A stretch of 64,000 nt of DNA from Lasioglossum baleicum (GCF_051020765.1 NW_027469224.1:186001-250000); one strand, 5' to 3'. Positions 1-15,102 are shown, counted from the stretch's first letter. Notes: generated by a model not told the origin, from the sequence alone. A program made the numbers and translations.

Positions 1-369
1 ATAACGCATAACGCATAACGCATAACGCATAACGCATAACGCATAACGCATAACGCATAACGCATAACGCATAACGCATAACGCATGACGCATAACGCAT
101 AACGCATAACGCATAACGCATAACGCATAACGCATAACGCATAACGCATAACGTATAACGCATAACGCATAACGCATAACGCATAACGCATAACGCATAA
201 CGCATAACGCATAACGCATAACGCATATCGCATAACGCATAACGCATAACGCGTAACGCATAACCCATAACGCATAACGCATAACGCATAACGCATAACG
301 CATAACGCATAACGCATAACGCATAACGCATAACGCATAACGCATAACGCATAACGCATAACGCATAAC

Positions 370-3092
370 GCACAACGCATAACCCATACCGCATTACGCA
401 TTACGCATAATGCATAACGCATAATCCATAACGGATAACGCATAACGCATAACGCAAATCCGATAACGCATAACGCATAACGCATAACATATAGCGCATA
501 TCGCATAACGCATAACGCATAACGCATAACGCATAACCCATAACGCAAAACGCATAACGCATAATGCATTACGCATAATCCATAACGGATAACGCATAAC
601 CCATAACGCATGACGCATAACGCAAAGCCGATAACGCATAACGCATAACGCAAAGCCGATAACGCATAACGCATTACGCATAACCCATAAAGCATAACGC
701 ATAACGCAAAACGCATAACGCATATCGCATAACGCATAACGCATAACGCATAACCCATAACGCATAACGCATAACGCATGACGCATAACCCATAACGCAT
801 AACACATAACACATAACGCAAAACGCATAACTTATAATGCATTACGCATAATCCATAACGGATAACGCATAACCCATAACGCATGACGCATAACGCAAAC
901 CCGATAACGCATAACGCATAACGCATAACGCATGACGCATAACCCAAAACGCATAACCAATAACGCATAACCCATAACGCATAACGCATAACGCATAACG
1001 CATAACCCATAACGCAAAACGCATAACGCATAATGCATTACGCATAATCCATAAGGGATAACGCATAACCCATAACGCATGACGCATAACGCAAAGCCGA
1101 TAACGCATAACGTATAACGTATGACGCATAACGCAGAGCCGATAACGCATATCGCATAACGCATAACGCATAACGCATAACGCATAACGCATAACGCATA
1201 ACGCATAACGCATAACGCATAACGCATAACGCATAACGCATAACGCATAACGCATAACGCATGACGCATAACGCATAACGCATAACGCATAACGCATAAC
1301 GCATAACGCATAACGCATAACGCATAACGCATAACGCATAACGCATAACGCATAACGCATAACGCATAACGCATAACGCATAACGCATAACGCATAACGC
1401 ATAACGCATAACGCATAACGCATAACGCATAACGCATAACGCATAACGCATAACGCATAACGCATATCGCATAACGCATAACGCATAACGCGTAACGCAT
1501 AACCCATAACGCATAACGCATAACGCATAACGCATGACGCATAACCCATAACGCATAACACATAACACATAACGCAAAACGCATAACTTATAATGCATTA
1601 CGCATAATCCATAACGGATAACGCATAACCCATAACGCATGACGCATAACGCAAACCCGATAACGCATAACGCATAACGCATAACGCATGACGCATAACC
1701 CATAACGCATAACCCATAACGCATAACCCATAACGCATAACGCATAACGCATAACGCATAACCCATAACGCAAAACGCATAACGCATAATGCATTACGCA
1801 TAATCCATAAGGGATAACGCATAACCCATAACGCATGACGCATAACGCAAAGCCGATAACGCATAACGTATAACGTATGACGCATAACGCAGAGCCGATA
1901 ACGCATATCGCATAACGCATAACGCATAACGCATAACGCATAACGCATAACGCATAACGCATAACGCATAACCCATAACGCATAACGCATAACGCATAAC
2001 GCATGACGCATAACCCATAACGCATAACACATAACGCAAAAAGCATAACGCATAACATATAATGCATTACGCATAATCCATAACCGATATCGCATAACCC
2101 ATCACGCATGACGCATAACGCAAAGCCGATAACGCATAACGCATAACGCATAACGCATAACGCATAACGCATAACGCATAACGCATAACGCATAACGCAT
2201 AACGCATAACGCATAACGCATAACGCATAACGCATAACGCATAACGCATAACGCATAACGCATATCGCATAACACATAACGCATAACGCATAACGCATAA
2301 CGCATAACGCATAACGCATATCGCATAACGCATAACGCATAACGCATAACGCATAACGCAAAACGCATAACGCAGAACGCATAACGCATAACGCATAACG
2401 CATAACGCATAACGCATAACGCATAACGCATAACGCATAACGCATAACGCATAACGCATAACGCATAACGCATAACGCATAACGCATAACGCATAACGCA
2501 TAACGCATAACGCATAACGCATAACGCATAACGCATAACGCATAACGCATAACGCATAACGCATAACGCATAACGCATAACGCATAACGCATAACGCATA
2601 ACGCATAACGCATAACGCATAACGCATAACGCATAACGCATAACGCATAACGCATAACGCATAACGCATAACGCATAACGCATAACGCATAACGCATAAC
2701 GCATAACGCATAACGCATAACGCATAACGCATAACGCATAACGCATAACGCATAACGCATAACGCATAACGCATAACGCATAACGCATAACGCATAACGC
2801 ATAACGCATAACGCATAACGCATAACGCATAACGCATAACGCATAACGCATAACGCATAACGCATAACGCATAACGCATAACGCATAACGCATAACGCAT
2901 AACGCATAACGCATAACGCATAACGCATAACGCATAACGCATAACGCATAACGCATAACGCATAACGCATAACGCATAACGCATAACGCATAACGCATAA
3001 CGCATAACGCATAACGCATAACGCATAACGCATAACGCATAACGCATAACGCATAACGCATAACGCATAACGCATAACGCATAACGCATAAC
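370..3092. repeat. Higher-order repeat block L1 (first copy)
   Basis: The block runs from one gcacaac cassette to the next. It holds ttataat units at 832 and 1588, an atataat unit at 2057 and a gcagaac unit at 2372, then ends in the longest homogeneous run of the window. The same landmark order recurs in the block starting at 4311, offset by 3,941 bp at the left end and about 3,885-3,899 bp further right. The change in offset is a whole number of units, so the copies differ by unit gain or loss in canonical runs rather than by broken units. Confidence 0.85.
2379..3092. repeat. Longest homogeneous run, 102 canonical units
   Basis: 714 bp of perfect gcataac units between gcagaac at 2372 and the gcacaac cassette at 3093. 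The equivalent run in the second L1 copy (6376-6753) has 54 units. Those after the gcagaac units at 10099 and 12703 have 66 and 70 units before a gcatgac interrupts them. Confidence 0.92.
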
Positions 3093-4310
3093 GCACAACG
3101 CATAACCCATACCGCATTACGCATTACGCATAATGCATAACGCATAATCCATAACGGATAACGCATAACGCATAACGCAAATCCGATAACGCATAACGCA
3201 TAACGCATAACATATAGCGCATATCGCATAACGCATAACGCATAACGCATAACGCATAACCCATAACGCAAAACGCATAACGCATAATGCATTACGCATA
3301 ATCCATAACGGATAACGCATAACCCATAACGCATGACGCATAACGCAAAGCCGATAACGCATAACGCATAACGCAAAGCCGATAACGCATAACGCATTAC
3401 GCATAACCCGTAAAGCATAACGCATAACGCAAAACGCATAACGCATATCGCATAACGCATAACGCATAACGCATAACGCGTAACGCATAACCCATAACGC
3501 ATAACGCATAACGCATAACGCATGACGCATAACCCATAACGCATAACACATAACACATAACGCAAAACGCATAACTTATAATGCATTACGCATAATCCAT
3601 AACGGATAACGCATAACCCATAACGCATGACGCATAACGCAAACCCGATAACGCATAACGCATAACGCATAACGCATGACGCATAACCCAAAACGCATAA
3701 CCAATAACGCATAACCCATAACGCATAAAGCATAACGCATAACGCATAACGCATAACGCATAACCCATAACGCAAAACGCATAACGCATAATGCATTACG
3801 CATAATCCATAAGGGATAACGCATAACCCATAACGCATGACGCATAACGCAAAGCCGATAACGCATAACGTATAACGTATGACGCATAACGCAGAGCCGA
3901 TAACGCATATCGCATAACGCATAACGCATAACGCATAACGCATAACGCATAACGCATAACGCATAACGCATAACGCATAACGCATAACGCATAACGCATG
4001 ACGCATAACGCATAACGCATAACGCATAACGCATAACGCATAACGCATAACGCATAACGCATAACGCATAACGCATAACGCATAACGTATAACGCATAAC
4101 GCATAACGCATAACGCATAACGCATAACGCATAACGCATAACGCATAACGCATAACGCATATCGCATAACGCATAACGCATAACGCGTAACGCATAACCC
4201 ATAACGCATAACGCATAACGCATAACGCATAACGCATAACGCATAACGCATAACGCATAACGCATAACGCATAACGCATAACGCATAACGCATAACGCAT
4301 AACGCATAAC
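3093..4310. repeat. Partial copy of block L1
   Basis: This repeats the left half of the 370-3092 block: gcacaac cassette at the start, ttataat at 3576 (483 bp in, against 462 bp in the first copy), then gcagagc/cgataac near 3,890. It stops before an atataat unit and is followed at once by the full copy at 4311. It looks like an incomplete duplication or a deletion product of an L1 block. Confidence 0.75.
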
Positions 4311-6753
4311 GCACAACGCATAACCCATACCGCATTACGCATTACGCATAATGCATAACGCATAATCCATAACGGATAACGCATAACGCATAACGCAAAT
4401 CCGATAACGCATAACGCATAACGCATAACATATAGCGCATATCGCATAACGCATAACGCATAACGCATAACGCATAACCCATAACGCAAAACGCATAACG
4501 CATAATGCATTACGCATAATCCATAACGGATAACGCATAACCCATAACGCATGACGCATAACGCAAAGCCGATAACGCATAACGCATAACGCAAAGCCGA
4601 TAACGCATAACGCATTACGCATAACCCATAAAGCATAACGCATAACGCAAAACGCATAACGCATATCGCATAACGCATAACGCATAACGCATAACCCATA
4701 ACGCATAACGCATAACGCATGACGCATAACCCATAACGCATAACACATAACACATAACGCAAAACGCATAACTTATAATGCATTACGCATAATCCATAAC
4801 GGATAACGCATAACCCATAACGCATGACGCATAACGCAAACCCGATAACGCATAACGCATAACGCATAACGCATGACGCATAACCCAAAACGCATAACCA
4901 ATAACGCATAACCCATAACGCATAACGCATAACGCATAACGCATAACCCATAACGCAAAACGCATAACGCATAATGCATTACGCATAATCCATAAGGGAT
5001 AACGCATAACCCATAACGCATGACGCATAACGCAAAGCCGATAACGCATAACGTATAACGTATGACGCATAACGCAGAGCCGATAACGCATATCGCATAA
5101 CGCATAACGCATAACGCATAACGCATAACGCATAACGCATAACGCATAACGCATAACGCATAACGCATAACGCATGACGCATAACGCATAACGCATAACG
5201 CATAACGCATAACGCATAACGCATAACGCATAACGCATAACGCATAACGCATAACGCATAACGCATAACGCATAACGCATAACGCATAACGCATAACGCA
5301 TAACGCATAACGCATAACGCATAACGCATAACGCATAACGCATAACGCATATCGCATAACGCATAACGCATAACGCGTAACGCATAACCCATAACGCATA
5401 ACGCATAACGCATAACGCATGACGCATAACCCATAACGCATAACACATAACACATAACGCAAAACGCATAACTTATAATGCATTACGCATAATCCATAAC
5501 GGATAACGCATAACCCATAACGCATGACGCATAACGCAAACCCGATAACGCATAACGCATAACGCATAACGCATGACGCATAACCCATAACGCATAACCC
5601 ATAACGCATAACCCATAACGCATAACGCATAACGCATAACGCATAACCCATAACGCAAAACGCATAACGCATAATGCATTACGCATAATCCATAAGGGAT
5701 AACGCATAACCCATAACGCATGACGCATAACGCAAAGCCGATAACGCATAACGTATAACGTATGACGCATAACGCAGAGCCGATAACGCATATCGCATAA
5801 CGCATAACGCATAACGCATAACGCATAACGCATAACGCATAACGCATAACGCATAACCCATAACGCATAACGCATAACGCATAACGCATGACGCATAACC
5901 CATAACGCATAACACATAACACATAACGCAAAAAGCATAACGCATAACATATAATGCATTACGCATAATCCATAACCGATATCGCATAACCCATCACGCA
6001 TGACGCATAACGCAAAGCCGATAACGCATAACGCATAACGCATAACGCATAACGCATAACGCATAACGCATAACGCATAACGCATAACGCATAACGCATA
6101 ACGCATAACGCATAACGCATAACGCATAACGCATAACGCATAACGCATAACGCATAACGCATAACGCATAACGCATAACGCATAACGCATAACGCATAAC
6201 GCATAACGCATAACGCATAACGCATAACGCATAACGCATAACGCATAACGCATAACGCATATCGCATAACACATAACGCATAACGCATAACGCATAACGC
6301 ATAACGCATAACGCATATCGCATAACGCATAACGCATAACGCATAACGCATAACGCAAAACGCATAACGCAGAACGCATAACGCATAACGCATAACGCAT
6401 AACGCATAACGCATAACGCATAACGCATAACGCATAACGCATAACGCATAACGCATAACGCATAACGCATAACGCATAACGCATAACGCATAACGCATAA
6501 CGCATAACGCATAACGCATAACGCATAACGCATAACGCATAACGCATAACGCATAACGCATAACGCATAACGCATAACGCATAACGCATAACGCATAACG
6601 CATAACGCATAACGCATAACGCATAACGCATAACGCATAACGCATAACGCATAACGCATAACGCATAACGCATAACGCATAACGCATAACGCATAACGCA
6701 TAACGCATAACGCATAACGCATAACGCATAACGCATAACGCATAACGCATAAC
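4311..6753. repeat. Higher-order repeat block L1 (second full copy)
   Basis: Landmarks are the gcacaac cassette at 4311, ttataat at 4773 and 5473, atataat at 5949, and gcagaac at 6369 followed by 54 canonical units. Total length is 2,443 bp against 2,723 bp for 370-3092, a difference of exactly 40 units. The final canonical run accounts for 48 fewer units (54 against 102), partly offset by gains elsewhere. Confidence 0.85.
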
Positions 6754-7439
6754 GCACAACGCATAACCCATACCGCATTACGCATTACGCATAATGCATA
6801 AGGCATAATCCATAACGGATAACGCATAACGCATAACGCAAATCCGATAACGCATAACGCATAACGCATAACATATAGCGCATATCGCATAACGCATAAC
6901 GCATAACCCATAACGCATAACCCATAACGCAAAACGCATAACGCATAATGCATTACGCATAATCCATAACGGATAACGCATAACCCATAACGCAAGACGC
7001 ATAACGCAAACCCGATAACGCATAACGCATAACGCATAACGCATGACGCATAACCCATAACGCATAACCCATAACGCATAACCCATAACGCATAACGCAA
7101 AACGCATAACCCATAACGCAAAACGCATAACGCATAATGCATTACGCATAATCCATAAGGGATAACGCATAACCCATAACGCATGACGCATAACGCAAAG
7201 CCGATAACGCATAACGTATAACGGATGACGCATAACGCAGAGCCGATAACGCATATCGCATAACGCATAACGCATAACGCATAACGCATAACGCATAACC
7301 CATAACGCATAACGCATAACGCATAACGCATGACGCATAACCCATAACGCATAACACATAACGCAAAAAGCATAACGCATAACATATAATGCATTACGCA
7401 TAATCCATAACCGATATCGCATAACCCATCACGCATGAC
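6754..7439. repeat. Triplicated block L2, copy 1
   Basis: From the gcacaac cassette through the atataat unit at 7384 and the following cgatatc and ccatcac units, the variant order is the same as at 10673-11358 and 13305-13990. Conceptual minus-strand translations of the central 645 bp are identical in all three copies. Offsets are 3,919 bp and 2,632 bp. The first is one base short of a multiple of seven because the 1-bp register shift at 7678 lies between the copies. Confidence 0.88.
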
Positions 7440-7677
7440 GCATAACGCAAAGCCGATAACGCATAACGCATAACGCATAACGCATAACGCATAACGTATG
7501 ACGCATAACGCATAACGCATAACGCATAACGTATAACGCATAACGCATAACGCATAACGCATAACGCATAACGCATAACGCATAACGCATGACGCATAAC
7601 CCATAACGCATAACACATAACGCAAAACGCATAACGCATAACGCATAACGCATAACGCATAACGCATAACGCATAAC

Positions 7678-7683
7678 GCAAAC
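7678..7683. other. Register shift 1: 6-bp unit gcaaac (-1)
   Basis: A 6-bp gcaaac replaces a 7-bp unit. Unit starts are at position 6 modulo 7 before this point and 5 modulo 7 after it. The event lies 294 bp after the atataat unit at 7384. The same truncated unit occurs at 14215, 280 bp after the atataat unit at 13935, so the two are probably one event copied by block duplication. Confidence 0.95.
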
Positions 7684-8355
7684 GCATAACGCATAACGCA
7701 TAACGCATAACGCATAACGCATAACGCATAACGCATAACGCATAACGCATAACGCATAACGCATAACGCATAACGCATAACGCATAACGCATAACGCATA
7801 ACGCATAACGCATAACGCATAACGCATAACGCATAACGCATAACGCATAACGCATAACGCATAACGCATAACGCATAACGCATAACGCATAACGCATAAC
7901 GCATAACGCACAACGCATAACCCATACCGCATTACGCATTACGCATAATCCATAACGGATAACGCATAACGCATAACGCAAATCCGATAACGCATAACGC
8001 ATAACGCATAACATATAGCGCATATCGCATAACGCATAACGCATAACCCATAACGCATAACCCATAACGCAAAACGCATAACGCATAATGCATTACGCAT
8101 AATCCATAACGGATAACGCATAACCCATAACGCATGACGCATAACGCAAAGCCGATAACGCATAACGCATAACGCAAAGCCGATAACGCATAACGCATTA
8201 CGCATAACGCAAAGCCGATAACGCATAACGCATTACGCATAACCCATAAAGCATAACGCATAACGCAAAACGCATAACGCATATCGCATAACGCATAACG
8301 CATAACGCGTAACGCATAACACATAACACATAACGCAAAACGCATAACGCATAAC

Positions 8356-8880
8356 TTATAATGCATTACGCATAATCCATAACGGATAACGCATAACCCA
8401 TAACGCATGACGCATAACGCAAAGCCGATAACGCATAACGCATAACGCATAACGCATGACGCATAACCCATAACGCATAACCCATAACGCATAACCCATA
8501 ACGCATAACGCATAACGCATAACGCATAACGCATAACGCATAACGCATAACGCATAACCCATAACGCAAAACGCATAACGCATAATGCATTACGCATAAT
8601 CCATAAGGGATAACGCATAACGCATAACGCATAACGGATAACGCACAACGCATAACCCATACCGCATTACGCATTACGCATAATGCATAACGCATAATCC
8701 ATAACGGATAACGCATAACCCATAACGCATAACGCAAAGCCGATAATGCAAAACGCGTAACGCATAACACATAGCGCATATCGCATAACGCATAATGCAA
8801 AATTCATAACGCATAACGCATAATGCATAACGCATAATGCATAACGCATAATCCATAACGGATAACGCATAACCCATAAC
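8356..8880. repeat. Triplicated block L3, copy 1
   Basis: Landmarks are ttataat at 8356, a gcacaac cassette 287 bp later at 8643, and a rare gcaaaat/tcataac junction 441 bp in, at 8797. The same three landmarks with the same spacing occur at 15103/15390/15544 and 16727/17014/17168. The gcaaaat unit is found only in these three places. Confidence 0.88.
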
Positions 8881-9202
8881 GCAAAACGCATAACGCATAA
8901 CGCATAATGCATTACGCATAACGCATAACGCATAACGCATAACGCATAACGCATAACGCATAACGCATAACCCATAACGCATAACCCATAACGCAAAACG
9001 CATAACGCATAACGCATAATGCATTACGCATAACGCATAACGCATAACGCATAACGCATAACGCATAACGCATAACGCATATCGCATAACGCATAACGCA
9101 TAACGCGTAACGCATAACCCATAACGCATAACGCATAACGCATAACGCATGACGCATAACCCATAACGCATAACACATAACACATAACGCAAAACGCATA
9201 AC

Positions 9203-11358
9203 TTATAATGCATTACGCATAATCCATAACGGATAACGCATAACCCATAACGCATGACGCATAACGCAAACCCGATAACGCATAACGCATAACGCATAAC
9301 GCATGACGCATAACCCATAACGCATAACCCATAACGCATAACCCATAACGCATAACGCATAACGCATAACGCATAACCCATAACGCAAAACGCATAACGC
9401 ATAATGCATTACGCATAATCCATAAGGGATAACGCATAACCCATAACGCATGACGCATAACGCAAAGCCGATAACGCATAACGTATAACGTATGACGCAT
9501 AACGCAGAGCCGATAACGCATATCGCATAACGCATAACGCATAACGCATAACGCATAACGCATAACGCATAACGCATAACCCATAACGCATAACGCATAA
9601 CGCATAACGCATGACGCATAACCCATAACGCATAACACATAACGCAAAAAGCATAACGCATAACATATAATGCATTACGCATAATCCATAACCGATATCG
9701 CATAACCCATCACGCATGACGCATAACGCAAAGCCGATAACGCATAACGCATAACGCATAACGCATAACGCATAACGCATAACGCATAACGCATAACGCA
9801 TAACGCATAACGCATAACGCATAACGCATAACGCATAACGCATAACGCATAACGCATAACGCATAACGCATAACGCATAACGCATAACGCATAACGCATA
9901 ACGCATAACGCATAACGCATAACGCATAACGCATAACGCATAACGCATAACGCATAACGCATAACGCATAACGCATAACGCATAACGCATATCGCATAAC
10001 GCATAACGCATAACGCATAACGCATAACGCATAACGCATAACGCATATCGCATAACGCATAACGCATAACGCATAACGCATAACGCAAAACGCATAACGC
10101 AGAACGCATAACGCATAACGCATAACGCATAACGCATAACGCATAACGCATAACGCATAACGCATAACGCATAACGCATAACGCATAACGCATAACGCAT
10201 AACGCATAACGCATAACGCATAACGCATAACGCATAACGCATAACGCATAACGCATAACGCATAACGCATAACGCATAACGCATAACGCATAACGCATAA
10301 CGCATAACGCATAACGCATAACGCATAACGCATAACGCATAACGCATAACGCATAACGCATAACGCATAACGCATAACGCATAACGCATAACGCATAACG
10401 CATAACGCATAACGCATAACGCATAACGCATAACGCATAACGCATAACGCATAACGCATAACGCATAACGCATAACGCATAACGCATAACGCATAACGCA
10501 TAACGCATAACGCATAACGCATAACGCATAACGCATAACGCATAACGCATAACGCATAACGCATAACGCATGACGCATAACGCATAACGCATAACGCATA
10601 ACGCATAACGCATAACGCATAACGCATAACGCATAACGCATAACGCATAACGCATAACGCATAACGCATAACGCACAACGCATAACCCATACCGCATTAC
10701 GCATTACGCATAATGCATAAGGCATAATCCATAACGGATAACGCATAACGCATAACGCAAATCCGATAACGCATAACGCATAACGCATAACATATAGCGC
10801 ATATCGCATAACGCATAACGCATAACCCATAACGCATAACCCATAACGCAAAACGCATAACGCATAATGCATTACGCATAATCCATAACGGATAACGCAT
10901 AACCCATAACGCAAGACGCATAACGCAAACCCGATAACGCATAACGCATAACGCATAACGCATGACGCATAACCCATAACGCATAACCCATAACGCATAA
11001 CCCATAACGCATAACGCAAAACGCATAACCCATAACGCAAAACGCATAACGCATAATGCATTACGCATAATCCATAAGGGATAACGCATAACCCATAACG
11101 CATGACGCATAACGCAAAGCCGATAACGCATAACGTATAACGGATGACGCATAACGCAGAGCCGATAACGCATATCGCATAACGCATAACGCATAACGCA
11201 TAACGCATAACGCATAACCCATAACGCATAACGCATAACGCATAACGCATGACGCATAACCCATAACGCATAACACATAACGCAAAAAGCATAACGCATA
11301 ACATATAATGCATTACGCATAATCCATAACCGATATCGCATAACCCATCACGCATGAC
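9203..11358. repeat. Tandem duplicated block L4, copy 1
   Basis: The segment runs from ttataat at 9203 through atataat at 9665, gcagaac at 10099, the gcacaac cassette at 10673 and atataat at 11303. The same order follows at 11814, 12276, 12703, 13305 and 13935. Offsets are 2,611 bp on the left and 2,632 bp on the right, so the second copy gained three units in a homogeneous run. This is a direct tandem duplication with a period of about 2.6 kb. Confidence 0.88.
10673..11358. repeat. Triplicated block L2, copy 2
   Basis: Same variant order as 6754-7439, contained within the right part of the 9203-11358 duplication. After the atataat unit at 11303 the downstream order diverges from the other copies: there is no 6-bp gcaaac unit, and a ggataac unit follows instead. 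Confidence 0.88.
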
Positions 11359-11813
11359 GCATAACGCAAAGCCGATAACGCATAACGCATAACGCATAAC
11401 GCATAACGTATGACGCATAACGCATAACGCATAACGCATAACGTATAACGCATAACGCATAACGCATAACGCATAACGCATAACGCATAACGCATAACGC
11501 ATGACGCATAACCCATAACGCATAACACATAACGCAAAACGCATAACGCATAACGCATAACGGATAACGCATAACCCATAACGCATAACCCATAACGCAA
11601 AACGCATAACGCATAACGCATAATGCATTACGCATAACGCATAACGCATAACGCATAACGCATAACGCATAACGCATAACGCATAACGCATATCGCATAA
11701 CGCATAACGCATAACGCGTAACGCATAACCCATAACGCATAACGCATAACGCATAACGCATGACGCATAACCCATAACGCATAACACATAACACATAACG
11801 CAAAACGCATAAC

Positions 11814-13990
11814 TTATAATGCATTACGCATAATCCATAACGGATAACGCATAACCCATAACGCATGACGCATAACGCAAACCCGATAACGCATAACGCA
11901 TAACGCATAACGCATGACGCATAACCCATAACGCATAACCCATAACGCATAACCCATAACGCATAACGCATAACGCATAACGCATAACCCATAACGCAAA
12001 ACGCATAACGCATAATGCATTACGCATAATCCATAAGGGATAACGCATAACCCATAACGCATGACGCATAACGCAAAGCCGATAACGCATAACGTATAAC
12101 GTATGACGCATAACGCAGAGCCGATAACGCATATCGCATAACGCATAACGCATAACGCATAACGCATAACGCATAACGCATAACGCATAACCCATAACGC
12201 ATAACGCATAACGCATAACGCATGACGCATAACCCATAACGCATAACACATAACGCAAAAAGCATAACGCATAACATATAATGCATTACGCATAATCCAT
12301 AACCGATATCGCATAACCCATCACGCATGACGCATAACGCAAAGCCGATAACGCATAACGCATAACGCATAACGCATAACGCATAACGCATAACGCATAA
12401 CGCATAACGCATAACGCATAACGCATAACGCATAACGCATAACGCATAACGCATAACGCATAACGCATAACGCATAACGCATAACGCATAACGCATAACG
12501 CATAACGCATAACGCATAACGCATAACGCATAACGCATAACGCATAACGCATAACGCATAACGCATAACGCATAACGCATAACGCATAACGCATATCGCA
12601 TAACGCATAACGCATAACGCATAACGCATAACGCATAACGCATAACGCATATCGCATAACGCATAACGCATAACGCATAACGCATAACGCAAAACGCATA
12701 ACGCAGAACGCATAACGCATAACGCATAACGCATAACGCATAACGCATAACGCATAACGCATAACGCATAACGCATAACGCATAACGCATAACGCATAAC
12801 GCATAACGCATAACGCATAACGCATAACGCATAACGCATAACGCATAACGCATAACGCATAACGCATAACGCATAACGCATAACGCATAACGCATAACGC
12901 ATAACGCATAACGCATAACGCATAACGCATAACGCATAACGCATAACGCATAACGCATAACGCATAACGCATAACGCATAACGCATAACGCATAACGCAT
13001 AACGCATAACGCATAACGCATAACGCATAACGCATAACGCATAACGCATAACGCATAACGCATAACGCATAACGCATAACGCATAACGCATAACGCATAA
13101 CGCATAACGCATAACGCATAACGCATAACGCATAACGCATAACGCATAACGCATAACGCATAACGCATAACGCATAACGCATAACGCATAACGCATAACG
13201 CATGACGCATAACGCATAACGCATAACGCATAACGCATAACGCATAACGCATAACGCATAACGCATAACGCATAACGCATAACGCATAACGCATAACGCA
13301 TAACGCACAACGCATAACCCATACCGCATTACGCATTACGCATAATGCATAAGGCATAATCCATAACGGATAACGCATAACGCATAACGCAAATCCGATA
13401 ACGCATAACGCATAACGCATAACATATAGCGCATATCGCATAACGCATAACGCATAACCCATAACGCATAACCCATAACGCAAAACGCATAACGCATAAT
13501 GCATTACGCATAATCCATAACGGATAACGCATAACCCATAACGCAAGACGCATAACGCAAACCCGATAACGCATAACGCATAACGCATAACGCATGACGC
13601 ATAACCCATAACGCATAACCCATAACGCATAACCCATAACGCATAACGCAAAACGCATAACCCATAACGCAAAACGCATAACGCATAATGCATTACGCAT
13701 AATCCATAAGGGATAACGCATAACCCATAACGCATGACGCATAACGCAAAGCCGATAACGCATAACGTATAACGGATGACGCATAACGCAGAGCCGATAA
13801 CGCATATCGCATAACGCATAACGCATAACGCATAACGCATAACGCATAACCCATAACGCATAACGCATAACGCATAACGCATGACGCATAACCCATAACG
13901 CATAACACATAACGCAAAAAGCATAACGCATAACATATAATGCATTACGCATAATCCATAACCGATATCGCATAACCCATCACGCATGAC
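11814..13990. repeat. Tandem duplicated block L4, copy 2
   Basis: Second copy of 9203-11358, carrying ttataat at 11814, atataat at 12276, gcagaac at 12703, the gcacaac cassette at 13305 and atataat at 13935. The homogeneous run after gcagaac is 70 units here and 66 in the first copy. Both runs end at a gcatgac unit, at 13200 and 10568 respectively. Confidence 0.88.
13305..13990. repeat. Triplicated block L2, copy 3
   Basis: Same variant order as 6754-7439 and 10673-11358. Like copy 1, and unlike copy 2, it is followed by the 6-bp gcaaac register shift, at 14215. Copies 1 and 3 therefore share a longer ancestry to the right of the block. Confidence 0.88.
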
Positions 13991-14214
13991 GCATAACGCA
14001 AAGCCGATAACGCATAACGCATAACGCATAACGCATAACGTATGACGCATAACGCATAACGCATAACGCATAACGTATAACGCATAACGCATAACGCATA
14101 ACGCATAACGCATAACGCATAACGCATAACGCATGACGCATAACCCATAACGCATAACACATAACGCAAAACGCATAACGCATAACGCATAACGCATAAC
14201 GCATAACGCATAAC

Positions 14215-14220
14215 GCAAAC
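14215..14220. other. Register shift 2: 6-bp unit gcaaac (-1), copy of shift 1
   Basis: Unit starts change from 5 to 4 modulo 7. The local context matches 7678: a gcaaaac unit lies 49 bp upstream here and 56 bp upstream there, with only canonical units between. Confidence 0.95.
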
Positions 14221-15102
14221 GCATAACGCATAACGCATAACGCATAACGCATAACGCATAACGCATAACGCATAACGCATAACGCATAACGCATAACGCA
14301 TAACGCATAACGCATAACGCATAACGCATAACGCATAACGCATAACGCATAACGCATAACGCATAACGCATAACGCATAACGCATAACGCATAACGCATA
14401 ACGCATAATCCATAACGGATAACGCATAACGCATAACGCAAATCCGATAACGCATAACGCATAACGCATAACGCATAACGCATAACGCATAACGCATAAC
14501 GCATAACGCATAACGCATAACGCATAACGCATAACGCATAACGCATAACGCATAACGCATAACGCATAACGCATAACGCATAACGCATAACGCATAACGC
14601 ATAACGCATAACGCATAACGCATAACGCATAACGCATAACGCATAACGCATAACGCATAACGCATAACGCATAACGCACAACGCATAACCCATACCGCAT
14701 TACGCATTACGCATAATGCATAACGCATAATCCATAACGGATAACGCATAACGCATAACGCAAATCCGATAACGCATAACGCATAACGCATAACATATAG
14801 CGCATATCGCATAACGCATAACGCATAACCCATAACGCATAACCCATAACGCAAAACGCATAACGCATAATGCATTACGCATAATCCATAACGGATAACG
14901 CATAACCCATAACGCATGACGCATAACGCAAAGCCGATAACGCATAACGCATAACGCAAAGCCGATAACGCATAACGCATTACGCATAACCCATAAAGCA
15001 TAACGCATAACGCAAAACGCATAACGCATATCGCATAACGCATAACGCATAACGCGTAACGCATAACACATAACACATAACGCAAAACGCATAACGCATA
15101 AC

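Noticed and set aside
425..439. ATCC-ataac-GGAT as a transcription terminator
   Set aside because: The stem is 4 bp, there is no U-tract and no gene ends nearby.
832..838. TATAAT hexamers in ttataat and atataat units as bacterial -10 promoter boxes
   Set aside because: The hexamer arises by one or two substitutions in the repeat, always before gcattac. There is no TTGACA-like element upstream and no gene downstream on either strand.
12020..15085. A 1,021-codon open frame on the minus strand, and many other frames of 60-950 codons
   Set aside because: They are translations of the heptamer in a frame-independent way: every frame reads MRYALCV with an ATG every 21 bases. There is no ribosome-binding site, no codon or amino-acid complexity and no recognisable domain. 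The frame stays open even across the 1-bp shift at 14215, which no real gene would tolerate.
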